From Flavobacterium profundi (lineage in GTDB: Bacteria > Bacteroidota > Bacteroidia > Flavobacteriales > Flavobacteriaceae), in assembly GCF_006491645.1 (NCBI RefSeq), contig NZ_VDCZ01000001.1:310001-374000 (forward strand): 64,000 nt of DNA, read 5' to 3'. Positions 17,386 to 26,490 of this stretch are shown piece by piece. Every line of letters starts with the position of its first letter. Positions within the stretch are counted from its first letter, which is position 1. Position numbers and translations under genes: made by a program. The notes under the pieces were generated by a model. It was not told where the DNA came from. It did no database searches and was given only the letters and a program-made list of their open reading frames with translations.

Positions 17386-17583
17386 TTAAATTTCTTCATG
17401 ACATGTATATACTTGTGGGCAAGCAATGAATTTTTGGCAATAAAATGGACCTGTTACTGAACCACTACAAGAACACCCACATTTAGATAAATCATAGTTT
17501 CCACTAACTCCTCCAAAAATGTTTTTTTGATTTTCTTTTGTTAGTACTTGTGCTCCTTCAATGTTTAAAAATTTACTTTTCAT
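17386..17583 (-). CDS. Bacteriocin-like double-glycine leader peptide, six cysteines
   Basis: 65 residues. The N-terminal 25 (ending LTKENQKNIFGG) form a double-glycine leader of the type seen in Bacteroidetes bacteriocin-like precursor peptides, cleaved after GG by a peptidase-containing ABC transporter. The 40-residue core is Cys-rich: CGCSC near its start and three more spaced Cys (YCQ, ACP, TCH), six in all. No modifying enzyme or exporter is adjacent, so processing would have to act in trans. It has its own terminator. The function of the mature peptide is unknown. Confidence 0.75.
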   Translation of the reverse strand: MKSKFLNIEGAQVLTKENQKNIFGGVSGNYDLSKCGCSCSGSVTGPFYCQKFIACPQVYTCHEEI

Positions 17584-17629
17584 GTTTTTTAAAATTTTAT
17601 TTGTTAGTGAAGCTAATATACAAAAAAAA

Positions 17630-18097
17630 TTAGTTGCCTTGCAATCTAAAAACCGTAGTATTTTTTACTTCACCAATCATAAAAGTACTATGCGTACTTC
17701 CAATATGCTGAATGGTAGTTAGTTTAGTAACCATAAATTCCCGATACGCTTCCATATCTTTAACATAAATTTTTAAAATATAATCATAATCACCACTCAC
17801 ATGAAAACATTCCAAAACTTCATCGAGTTTAACGACCTCTTTCTCAAATTGTGCAATCAAATCAATATTATGTTGTATCAACTTCACATGACAAAAAACC
17901 ACAAAATTTTTCTCTATCTTTGATTTATCTAAAAGAGCCACATATTTTTGAATTACTTGCTCTCTTTCAAGCTTCTTAATTCGCTCATAAACAGCCGTAA
18001 CGGATAAATTTAATTTTAAAGATAATTCTTTAGTCGTCTTTTTAGTATCTGTTTGTAATAATTCGAGTAACTTTTTATCTATACTATCTAGTTTCAT
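17630..18097 (-). CDS. Lrp/AsnC family transcriptional regulator
   Basis: 155 residues. N-terminal helix-turn-helix (about 3-60, LDSIDKKLLELLQTDTKKTTKELSLKLNLSVTAVYERIKKLE) and a RAM effector domain (about 68-150) with the EVLECFHVSGDYDYILKI signature. It is divergent from a Cys/Met-metabolism PLP enzyme with 148 bases between the start codons, containing a 10-base-arm inverted repeat. The likely role is to control that lyase in response to a sulfur or branched-chain amino acid. Confidence 0.93.
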   Translation of the reverse strand: MKLDSIDKKLLELLQTDTKKTTKELSLKLNLSVTAVYERIKKLEREQVIQKYVALLDKSKIEKNFVVFCHVKLIQHNIDLIAQFEKEVVKLDEVLECFHVSGDYDYILKIYVKDMEAYREFMVTKLTTIQHIGSTHSTFMIGEVKNTTVFRLQGN

Positions 18098-18113
18098 TTT
18101 TTACAATTTTAAT

Positions 18114-18121
18114 CAAAAATA
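18114..18121 (-). promoter_or_regulatory. Putative -7 box of the Lrp gene
   Basis: Minus-strand TATTTTTG, 16 bases before the start codon. The upstream -33 region is unclear. Confidence 0.4.
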
Positions 18122-18200
18122 CAAAATAATAGCACAAAAAACTATTTTTTAAACTTTAAACAGTTATCTATTCTAAATAATTTGATTTATATTGAAAATT

Positions 18201-18232
18201 TAATTTGATTTATTCAATTTTGAATCAAATTA
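18201..18232. promoter_or_regulatory. Candidate Lrp operator upstream of the PLP lyase
   Basis: Perfect 10-base arms TAATTTGATT and AATCAAATTA around 12 bases, ending 13 bases before ATG 18246. A further ATTTGATTTAT copy lies at about 18179-18189, giving three related half sites. Confidence 0.55.
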
Positions 18233-18245
18233 AAAATCATTCTTT

Positions 18246-19448
18246 ATGAGCACATTCAATCCTGCTGACAAAATTCAAGACCTACAATATTTTGGAGAAT
18301 TTGGAGGTGTTAACCCTTCCATCTCTGATAGTTCAACGTATACTTTCCTTTCTGCAAAAACTATGTTTGACACCTTTGAAGGGAATGCAGAAGGATGTTA
18401 TTTATATTCTAGACACTCTTCTCCAAGTAATTTATATTTAGACAAAGCTTTAGCTGCTATGGAAGGAACGGAATCTGCAAATGTAGCAGCTTCTGGAATG
18501 GGGGCAATTACTCCTACTCTTTTACAATTATGTGGAAATGGTGATCACATCGTTTCAAGCCGAACCATTTACGGTGGCACCTATGCCTTTTTAAAGAATT
18601 TTGCCCCAAGAATGGGAGTTCAAACCTCTTTTGTAGACATTACAAAATTAGAAAGTGTCGAAGCTGCGATTACCTCAAACACAAAAGTAATCTATTGTGA
18701 AACTGTGAGCAATCCACTATTAGAAGTTGCAGATTTGTCGAGTTTATCAAAAATTGCAAAAAAACACAATTTAAAATTAGTGGTTGACAATACTTTTTCA
18801 CCCCTTTCTGTTTCTCCAATTCAATTAGGCGCTGATATTGTAATTCATTCACTAACAAAATATATTAATGGTAGTAGCGATACAGTTGGAGGTGTAGTTT
18901 GTGCTTCACAAGAATTCATCAATGATTTAAAAAATGTAAATACAGGTGCAAGCATGCTTTTAGGCCCAACTATGGACAGTATGAGGAGTGCTAGTGTAAT
19001 GAAAAATCTTAGAACTTTACATTTACGAATCAAACAACACAGCTATAATGCTGCTTACTTAGCTGAAAAATTTGAACAAGATGGTTTAAAAACAGTTTAC
19101 CCAGGGCTAAAAAGTCATCCAAGTCATGAAATCTATAAAAACATGATTAATCCTGAATATGGTTTTGGAGGTATGATGACGATAGATGTTGGCTCTCTAG
19201 AAAAAGCAAATGAATTAATGGAATTAATGCAGGAAAGAAATTTAGGGTATTTAGCAGTAAGCTTAGGGTTTTACAAAACTTTATTCAGTGCTCCAGGAAC
19301 TTCAACCTCATCAGAAATACCATTAGAAGAACAAAAAGAAATGGGATTAACAGATGGTTTAATTCGTTTTTCGATTGGTCTTGACAATGATATTGAAAGA
19401 ACCTATCAAATGATGAAAGCATGTATGAAAGAATTAAACGTTTTATAA
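18246..19448 (+). CDS. Cys/Met metabolism PLP-dependent lyase (methionine gamma-lyase-like)
   Basis: 400 residues of the trans-sulfuration fold-type I family. YSRHSSPSNLYLDKALAAMEGTE and ASGMGAITPTLLQL form the PLP phosphate region, KVIYCETVSNPLLEVADL and KLVVDNTFSPL the cofactor-binding strands, and HSLTKYINGSSD carries the Schiff-base Lys. Sequence alone does not separate methionine gamma-lyase from cystathionine gamma-lyase or O-acetylhomoserine sulfhydrylase. The divergent Lrp regulator suggests a catabolic lyase induced by amino acids. Confidence 0.9.
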   Translation: MSTFNPADKIQDLQYFGEFGGVNPSISDSSTYTFLSAKTMFDTFEGNAEGCYLYSRHSSPSNLYLDKALAAMEGTESANVAASGMGAITPTLLQLCGNGDHIVSSRTIYGGTYAFLKNFAPRMGVQTSFVDITKLESVEAAITSNTKVIYCETVSNPLLEVADLSSLSKIAKKHNLKLVVDNTFSPLSVSPIQLGADIVIHSLTKYINGSSDTVGGVVCASQEFINDLKNVNTGASMLLGPTMDSMRSASVMKNLRTLHLRIKQHSYNAAYLAEKFEQDGLKTVYPGLKSHPSHEIYKNMINPEYGFGGMMTIDVGSLEKANELMELMQERNLGYLAVSLGFYKTLFSAPGTSTSSEIPLEEQKEMGLTDGLIRFSIGLDNDIERTYQMMKACMKELNVL

Positions 19449-19470
19449 TAAAATTTACCTAATATGTTAT

Positions 19471-19503
19471 AAAATCCAATTACAAATACTGTAGTTGGAT
19501 TTT
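19471..19503 (+). terminator. Terminator after the PLP lyase
   Basis: Arms AAAATCCAATTAC and GTAGTTGGATTTT (one G-T pair) with a 7-base loop. The following T run merges into the -7 box of the next gene. Confidence 0.85.
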
Positions 19504-19506
19504 TTT

Positions 19507-19514
19507 TATCTTTG
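19507..19514 (+). promoter_or_regulatory. Putative -7 box of the M28 peptidase gene
   Basis: TATCTTTG fits TAnnTTTG, 16 bases before ATG 19531. It overlaps the T tail of the preceding terminator. Confidence 0.5.
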
Positions 19515-19530
19515 AAAGAAAGTAACTACA

Positions 19531-20883
19531 ATGAAAAAAATACTATTCTTTTTTTGTCTTCAATTTTCTGTATCCTTCTACGGACAAGACACCCGAATAT
19601 ATGACATCATTAATAATGTATCTGTAGAACGCATTAAAAATGACATTACCAGATTAACTGAATTCGGCACTCGAAACACCTTTAGCGATACTATTTCTAA
19701 CAAAAGAGGAATTGGTGCGGCTCGCAGATGGATTAAATCAGAATTTGAAACCATTTCTAAAAACTGTAAAAATTGTTTAGAGGTATTTTACCAAAAAGAT
19801 TTCGTTACAACGAATGATGGCGAACGTGTTCCCAAAGACACCTGGATTGTCAATGTTGTAGCCATACAAAAAGGAACAAAATATCCGAATCGATATATTA
19901 TTATGAGTGGCGATATTGATAGCCGGAATTCAGATACCATGGATTACACGAACGATGCTCCTGGAGCCAATGATAATGCTTCTGGTATGGCTGGAACGAT
20001 TGAAGCCGCAAGAGTTCTTTCTAAATATCAATTTGAAAATAGCATTATTTATGTAGGGCTATCAGGTGAAGAACAAGGATTGTTCGGTGGTAAAGGATTT
20101 GCGAATTACGCTCAAAAAAAAGAATGGGAAATTATAGGTGTACTCAACAATGATATGATTGGAAATATAGAAGGAGTAGATGGCGTAATTGACAACAGAA
20201 CCTTTCGTATTTTTTCAGAGCCTACACCCGCAAATGAAAAGGAAAAAGAGCGCAACTTAAGGCGCTTTTATGGAGGAGAGGTTGACGGAAATTCAAGACA
20301 ATTGGCACGTTATATCGAAAAAACTACCAAAACCTATATGCCAGAAATGAATCCTATGATGATTTATCGTTTAGATCGTTTTGGAAGAGGTGGTCATCAT
20401 CGTCCTTTTAATGATTTAGGGTTTGCAGGTGTTAGAATTATGGAAGCACATGAAAATTATAACAGACAACATCAGAATATTAGAACTGAAAACGGTATTA
20501 AATATGGTGATGTTTTAGAAGGGGTTAATTTCGAATACGCTAAAAAATTAACTACAGTAAACGCTATAAATTTAGCTGCTTTAGCTTGGGCCCCACCTGC
20601 CCCAAAAAATGTTCAAATTGGAGGAATTGTTCAAGCTAATGTAAAATTAAAATGGGATAAAATAGAAGACGACATTATTTTTGGATATAAAATATATTGG
20701 AGACTAACCACCTCTTCACAATGGGAGTTTAGCAGGTTTGTAGGAAAAACAGATAATTTTGAACTAGAAGGCATTGTCATTGATAATTATTATTTTGGTG
20801 TTGCAACTGTTGGCAAAAATGGAAATGAAAGTCCTGTCGTATTTCCAAATGATATCATAAAAGAAACCTTTAGAAAAAGGTAA
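19531..20883 (+). CDS. Secreted M28 family metallopeptidase with fibronectin III domain
   Basis: 450 residues with a signal peptide (about 1-18, MKKILFFFCLQFSVSFYG). The M28 zinc site is recognisable: DYTNDAPGANDNASGMAG (bridging Asp), GLSGEEQGLFGG (catalytic Glu and ligand Glu), and NDMIGN (Asp ligand). The final 85 residues (PPAPKNVQIGGIVQANVKLKW and onward) look like a fibronectin type III fold. Probably a periplasmic or surface aminopeptidase. No type IX sorting domain is visible. Confidence 0.9.
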   Translation: MKKILFFFCLQFSVSFYGQDTRIYDIINNVSVERIKNDITRLTEFGTRNTFSDTISNKRGIGAARRWIKSEFETISKNCKNCLEVFYQKDFVTTNDGERVPKDTWIVNVVAIQKGTKYPNRYIIMSGDIDSRNSDTMDYTNDAPGANDNASGMAGTIEAARVLSKYQFENSIIYVGLSGEEQGLFGGKGFANYAQKKEWEIIGVLNNDMIGNIEGVDGVIDNRTFRIFSEPTPANEKEKERNLRRFYGGEVDGNSRQLARYIEKTTKTYMPEMNPMMIYRLDRFGRGGHHRPFNDLGFAGVRIMEAHENYNRQHQNIRTENGIKYGDVLEGVNFEYAKKLTTVNAINLAALAWAPPAPKNVQIGGIVQANVKLKWDKIEDDIIFGYKIYWRLTTSSQWEFSRFVGKTDNFELEGIVIDNYYFGVATVGKNGNESPVVFPNDIIKETFRKR

Positions 20884-20994
20884 TACTTTATTTGAAAAAA
20901 TAGAAATCTAAAAATTAATAAGTAGCTATAGTTTTAACGATAATCTTTTGCTAATCGTAACACTTTGGCTATATTGCGACTTCAAAAAAAATAA

Positions 20995-22452
20995 ATGGAC
21001 ACAAAAATTATAAAAAACAAAGAATTAAATATTTGGGAAGCTTTAATCCCTGTAGTAGCATTAGTAATAATGCTTGGTTATAATGTATATGTATTTGGAG
21101 ACAGTGCTTTAGGTGGAAGCAATCAATTTATTCTACTACTTGGTGCAGCAGTAGCAGCTATAGTAGGTTTTTTCAACAAAGTTACGTATCAAAAAATGAT
21201 TGATGAAGTAGCGGAAAATATTAAATCTACAGCGGGTGCCATTCTTATATTACTTATGGTAGGTGCTTTGGCGGGCACTTGGTTAGTTAGCGGTATCATA
21301 CCTTCCATGATTTATTATGGATTACAAATTTTAAGCCCAGCTATCTTCTTACCTGCCACCTTAATTATTTGTTCCGTTATCTCAATCGCAACGGGTAGCT
21401 CTTGGACTACTTCAGCAACAGTAGGTATCGCATTAATTGGAATTGGTGGCACTTTAGGATTCCCATTAGGTATGGTTGCAGGAGCTGTAATTTCTGGAGC
21501 TTATTTTGGTGATAAGCTTTCACCAATGTCAGACACAACAAACTTAGCTCCAGCAATGGCAGGAACTGATTTATTTACACATATTAAATACATGACGCTT
21601 ACAACCGTTCCAACCTATATTGTTTCTTTAATTCTTTTTATTATACTAGGATTAACAGTAGACACAACTGGAATAGCAGATTCATCTGTATTATTAGCAG
21701 ATATTGAAAAAGCATTCCATATTACACCATGGCTGTTTATCGTTCCCTTCATTGTAATTGGTTTAATTGTTAAAAAAACAGAACCTTTAATTGCATTACT
21801 AATAGGAACTTTATTAGCGGGTATTTTTGCCATACTATTTCAACCAGAAATTGTTTTAATGCTTTCTGGAGGAAAAACATTAAATTTTGCAAATGCTTAT
21901 AAAGGGGTTTTAAATGCCATCACAACTGATTCTGTTATCCCTACTGAAAACAGTACATTAACAGACCTATTCAAATCAGGAGGTATGCAAAAAATGTTAG
22001 GAACCATTTGGTTAATCCTTTGTGCTATGGTTTTTGGAGGTATAATGGATGCTATTGGAGCCTTATCTAGAATAAGTCAAGCATTATTAAATCTTGCCAA
22101 ATCAACTTTTGGACTTTTTGCTTCAACCGTAGGAAGTTGTTTGGCCTTAAACATTACAGCATCTGATCAATATTTAGCTATTGTTGTTCCTGGAAAAATG
22201 TTTTCCAAAGCTTATGCAGATAAAGGTCTCGCTCCAGAAAATTTAAGTAGAACCTTAGAAGATTCGGGTACTGTTACTTCTGTATTAATCCCTTGGAATA
22301 CGTGTGGTGCATATCAGTCTGGAACTTTAGGAGTAGAAACATTTGATTATCTTCCCTATGCATTTTTTAACTTGTTGAGTCCATTTATGACTTTATTATT
22401 TGCAGCATTTAACATCAAAATAAGACAATTAGTTTCGACTATTAAAAACTAA
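20995..22452 (+). CDS. nhaC: Na+/H+ antiporter NhaC
   Basis: 485 residues with about a dozen hydrophobic helices. SVISIATGSSWTTSATVGIALIGIG and GAVISGAYFGDKLSPMSDTTNLAPAMAGTDLF are diagnostic for NhaC; the last contains the conserved Asp residues of the transport path. LEDSGTVTSVLIPWNTCGAYQSGTLGV near the C-terminus is the second conserved region. It exchanges Na+ for H+ at the inner membrane in pH and salt homeostasis. Monocistronic, with terminator at 22490-22516. Confidence 0.95.
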   Translation: MDTKIIKNKELNIWEALIPVVALVIMLGYNVYVFGDSALGGSNQFILLLGAAVAAIVGFFNKVTYQKMIDEVAENIKSTAGAILILLMVGALAGTWLVSGIIPSMIYYGLQILSPAIFLPATLIICSVISIATGSSWTTSATVGIALIGIGGTLGFPLGMVAGAVISGAYFGDKLSPMSDTTNLAPAMAGTDLFTHIKYMTLTTVPTYIVSLILFIILGLTVDTTGIADSSVLLADIEKAFHITPWLFIVPFIVIGLIVKKTEPLIALLIGTLLAGIFAILFQPEIVLMLSGGKTLNFANAYKGVLNAITTDSVIPTENSTLTDLFKSGGMQKMLGTIWLILCAMVFGGIMDAIGALSRISQALLNLAKSTFGLFASTVGSCLALNITASDQYLAIVVPGKMFSKAYADKGLAPENLSRTLEDSGTVTSVLIPWNTCGAYQSGTLGVETFDYLPYAFFNLLSPFMTLLFAAFNIKIRQLVSTIKN

Positions 22453-22489
22453 GAAAGCTATAGTTTAAATCTATTTTAAAATAAAAATT

Positions 22490-22516
22490 AACCATTACTT
22501 AAAAAGAGTAATGGTT
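22490..22516 (+). terminator. nhaC terminator
   Basis: Arms AACCATTACT and AGTAATGGTT with a 7-base loop and a T run to 22521. Confidence 0.88.
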
Positions 22517-22584
22517 TTTTTATTTGTAAATTTGAGATACTATCAATTATAACAAACAATTTGATACAAATTTCTCAATATTAA

Positions 22585-24786
<2,202 letters not shown>

Positions 24787-24807
24787 ATAATAAACTAACA
24801 AAAAACC

Positions 24808-24840
24808 AAAAGCACTTCTAAATATAGAAGTGCTTTTTTT
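24808..24840 (+). terminator. katG terminator
   Basis: Arms AAAAGCACTTCTA and TAGAAGTGCTTTT with a 4-base loop and a T run. Confidence 0.9.
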
Positions 24841-24851
24841 ATTTATTTAAT

Positions 24852-24879
24852 AATTTTATTAATTCAATTTTATTAATTC
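24852..24879 (+). repeat. Two tandem 14-base repeats
   Basis: AATTTTATTAATTC occurs twice head-to-tail, just after the katG terminator and about 150 bases before the peroxiredoxin gene. It may be simple AT-rich duplication. Confidence 0.7.
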
Positions 24880-24984
24880 AATAAATATTAAGTTAATTTT
24901 TTGTAAGAAATATTGGTATAATTATTCTCTATTATTCAATAAAAACAAACCATCAAAAGCTCCTTAAAATAGTCATGGATTTAG

Positions 24985-24992
24985 TAATTTTG
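24985..24992 (+). promoter_or_regulatory. Putative -7 box of the peroxiredoxin gene
   Basis: TAATTTTG fits TAnnTTTG, 33 bases before ATG 25026. No -33 TTG is seen at the usual distance. Confidence 0.5.
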
Positions 24993-25025
24993 CATCATTA
25001 AAATAACTCAAAAAATTAGTTAATT

Positions 25026-25661
25026 ATGTCATTAGTAGGAAAAAAATTCCCAAACATTACAGTTGATGCTATCTCAGAAATGGGCGATAATTTAAGAATC
25101 AATGTATTAGAAGAAGCTACAAAAAACAACAAAAAAGTTTTATTATTTTGGTATCCAAAAGATTTTACTTTTGTATGTCCAACAGAATTACATGCTTTTC
25201 AAGCAGCTTTAGGAGAGTTTGAAAAAAGAAACACTATCGTAATTGGTGCTTCTTGTGACACTAATGAAGTTCACTTTGCTTGGTTAAACACTCCTAAAAA
25301 CAATGGAGGAATTGAAGGTGTTACGTATCCTTTATTAGCAGATACAACAAGAAATTTAGCTGCTGCTTTAGATATTTTAGATGCAGAATGGGTTTATGAT
25401 GAAAATTTAGACGAAGAAATCTTAGCAGGTTCAAATGTAACATTCAGAGCAACTTATTTAATTGATGAAGAGGGTAAAATTTTCCACGAAAGTGTAAATG
25501 ATATGCCATTAGGAAGAAATGTCAATGAATATTTACGTTTAATTGATGCATACACTCACGTTCAAACTAAAGGTGAAGTATGTCCTGCAAACTGGGAAGA
25601 AGGGAAAGAAGCAATGAATGCAGATCGTTTAAGTACAGCAGCTTATTTAAGCCAAAACTAA
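25026..25661 (+). CDS. Two-Cys peroxiredoxin (AhpC/TSA family)
   Basis: 211 residues. The peroxidatic Cys is in PKDFTFVCPTELHAF and the resolving Cys in GEVCPANWEEGKEAMN, so it is a 2-Cys enzyme. The loop ILDAEWVYDENLDEEILAGSNVTFRATYLID carries the conserved Arg. It reduces peroxides using thioredoxin; the thioredoxin-like gene 83 bases downstream is the likely reductant. The set peroxiredoxin, thioredoxin, small acidic protein looks like one transcription unit with an internal hairpin at 25685-25715. Confidence 0.93.
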   Translation: MSLVGKKFPNITVDAISEMGDNLRINVLEEATKNNKKVLLFWYPKDFTFVCPTELHAFQAALGEFEKRNTIVIGASCDTNEVHFAWLNTPKNNGGIEGVTYPLLADTTRNLAAALDILDAEWVYDENLDEEILAGSNVTFRATYLIDEEGKIFHESVNDMPLGRNVNEYLRLIDAYTHVQTKGEVCPANWEEGKEAMNADRLSTAAYLSQN

Positions 25662-25684
25662 AAATCAAAATTTATCTTATCATT

Positions 25685-25715
25685 TTCAATAGCAATGTTT
25701 TAAATTGCTATTGAA
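25685..25715 (+). terminator. Strong intergenic hairpin between peroxiredoxin and thioredoxin genes
   Basis: Perfect 12-base arms TTCAATAGCAAT and ATTGCTATTGAA with a 7-base loop. No long T run follows, so it may stabilise or partially terminate the peroxiredoxin mRNA instead of ending it fully. Confidence 0.55.
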
Positions 25716-25744
25716 TTTGATGAGATTATTAAAATTGAAATAAA

Positions 25745-26053
25745 ATGTTTACAGAAATAGAACAAGATAATTTAGCAGAAATTATTAACTCTAACGACAT
25801 TGTGGTCGTTCAATATTCTGCATCATGGTGTGGAAATTGCAGAATCATGAAGCCAAAATTTAAAAAATTAGCTTCTGAAAATGAAACTATTCCTTTTTTA
25901 GTTGTTGATGCTGAAAAATTTCCGGAATCAAGAAAACTAGCCAAAGTAGACAACTTACCTACGTTTGCTACTTTTAAAAATGGCGCTTTGGTCAACCAAA
26001 CACAAACCAATAAAGCAGAGGTTTTAACGGAATTAGTAAACGAAGTAATATAA
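25745..26053 (+). CDS. Thioredoxin family protein
   Basis: 102 residues, one thioredoxin fold. The active site is SASWCGNCRIMKPKF (WCGNC instead of the usual WCGPC), with the cis-Pro in KVDNLPTFATFKNG. It has no signal peptide. Its place after a 2-Cys peroxiredoxin suggests it reduces that enzyme. The Asn in the active-site dipeptide should shift the redox potential relative to standard thioredoxin. Confidence 0.9.
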   Translation: MFTEIEQDNLAEIINSNDIVVVQYSASWCGNCRIMKPKFKKLASENETIPFLVVDAEKFPESRKLAKVDNLPTFATFKNGALVNQTQTNKAEVLTELVNEVI

Positions 26054-26112
26054 CGAGTTGGTAAACTTTGGAAAAATTATTCTTTTAACGAATCCATTCA
26101 AAAATAAGAAAC

Positions 26113-26373
26113 ATGAAATTACCCGTTATCAAACAACTAACACAGTTTATTGAGGATAATGATGCTGATTATCTAGTAGAAACCATCGAAGTTTTAGAAA
26201 ATTTAACTGAGGTTTCTTCTTTAAAAGATGAAGAGTTAGATGTAATTGGAGAACTAATATCCAATTTATACGGAGCTCTTGAAGTACATAAATTAATCAA
26301 AGAAGGCAAAGATAAAAAGACCGCTTTAAATGATTTTATGAAGCGTGTTCTAGGCTCAATTGACAAAGAATAG
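26113..26373 (+). CDS. Small acidic protein of unknown function (DUF6952-like)
   Basis: 86 residues, predicted mostly helical (IKQLTQFIEDNDADYLVETIEVLENLTEVSSLKDEELDVIGELISNLYGALEVHKLI). I believe this is the DUF6952 family that follows peroxiredoxin and thioredoxin genes in Flavobacteriaceae, from memory and not checked. No catalytic residues can be named. It lies 59 bases after the thioredoxin gene and before a terminator, so it is likely the last gene of that unit. Confidence 0.7.
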   Translation: MKLPVIKQLTQFIEDNDADYLVETIEVLENLTEVSSLKDEELDVIGELISNLYGALEVHKLIKEGKDKKTALNDFMKRVLGSIDKE

Positions 26374-26400
26374 GAAATGCTAAAAGCTTTCCTGTTTTTT
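26372..26400 (+). terminator. Terminator after the peroxiredoxin-thioredoxin unit
   Basis: Arms AGGAAA and TTTCCT, with an inner GCT/AGC stem, followed by GTTTTTT. It begins at the stop codon of the small protein. Confidence 0.75.
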
Positions 26401-26402
26401 TC

Positions 26403-26452
26403 ATTTCGACAAAAAAAATACAGCGTCGAAATCAATTCCAACACTGTATTTT
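26403..26452. terminator. Overlapping alternative hairpins between convergent genes
   Basis: Arms ATTTCGAC/GTCGAAAT (26403-26410 with 26425-26432) interlock with arms AAAATACAG/CTGTATTTT (26415-26423 with 26444-26452). The two hairpins form a pseudoknot-like or mutually exclusive arrangement downstream of the GH16 gene. Confidence 0.5.
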
Positions 26453-26490
26453 GCATAAAAACTAATCCTCACAAATTAACTTGACAATCT

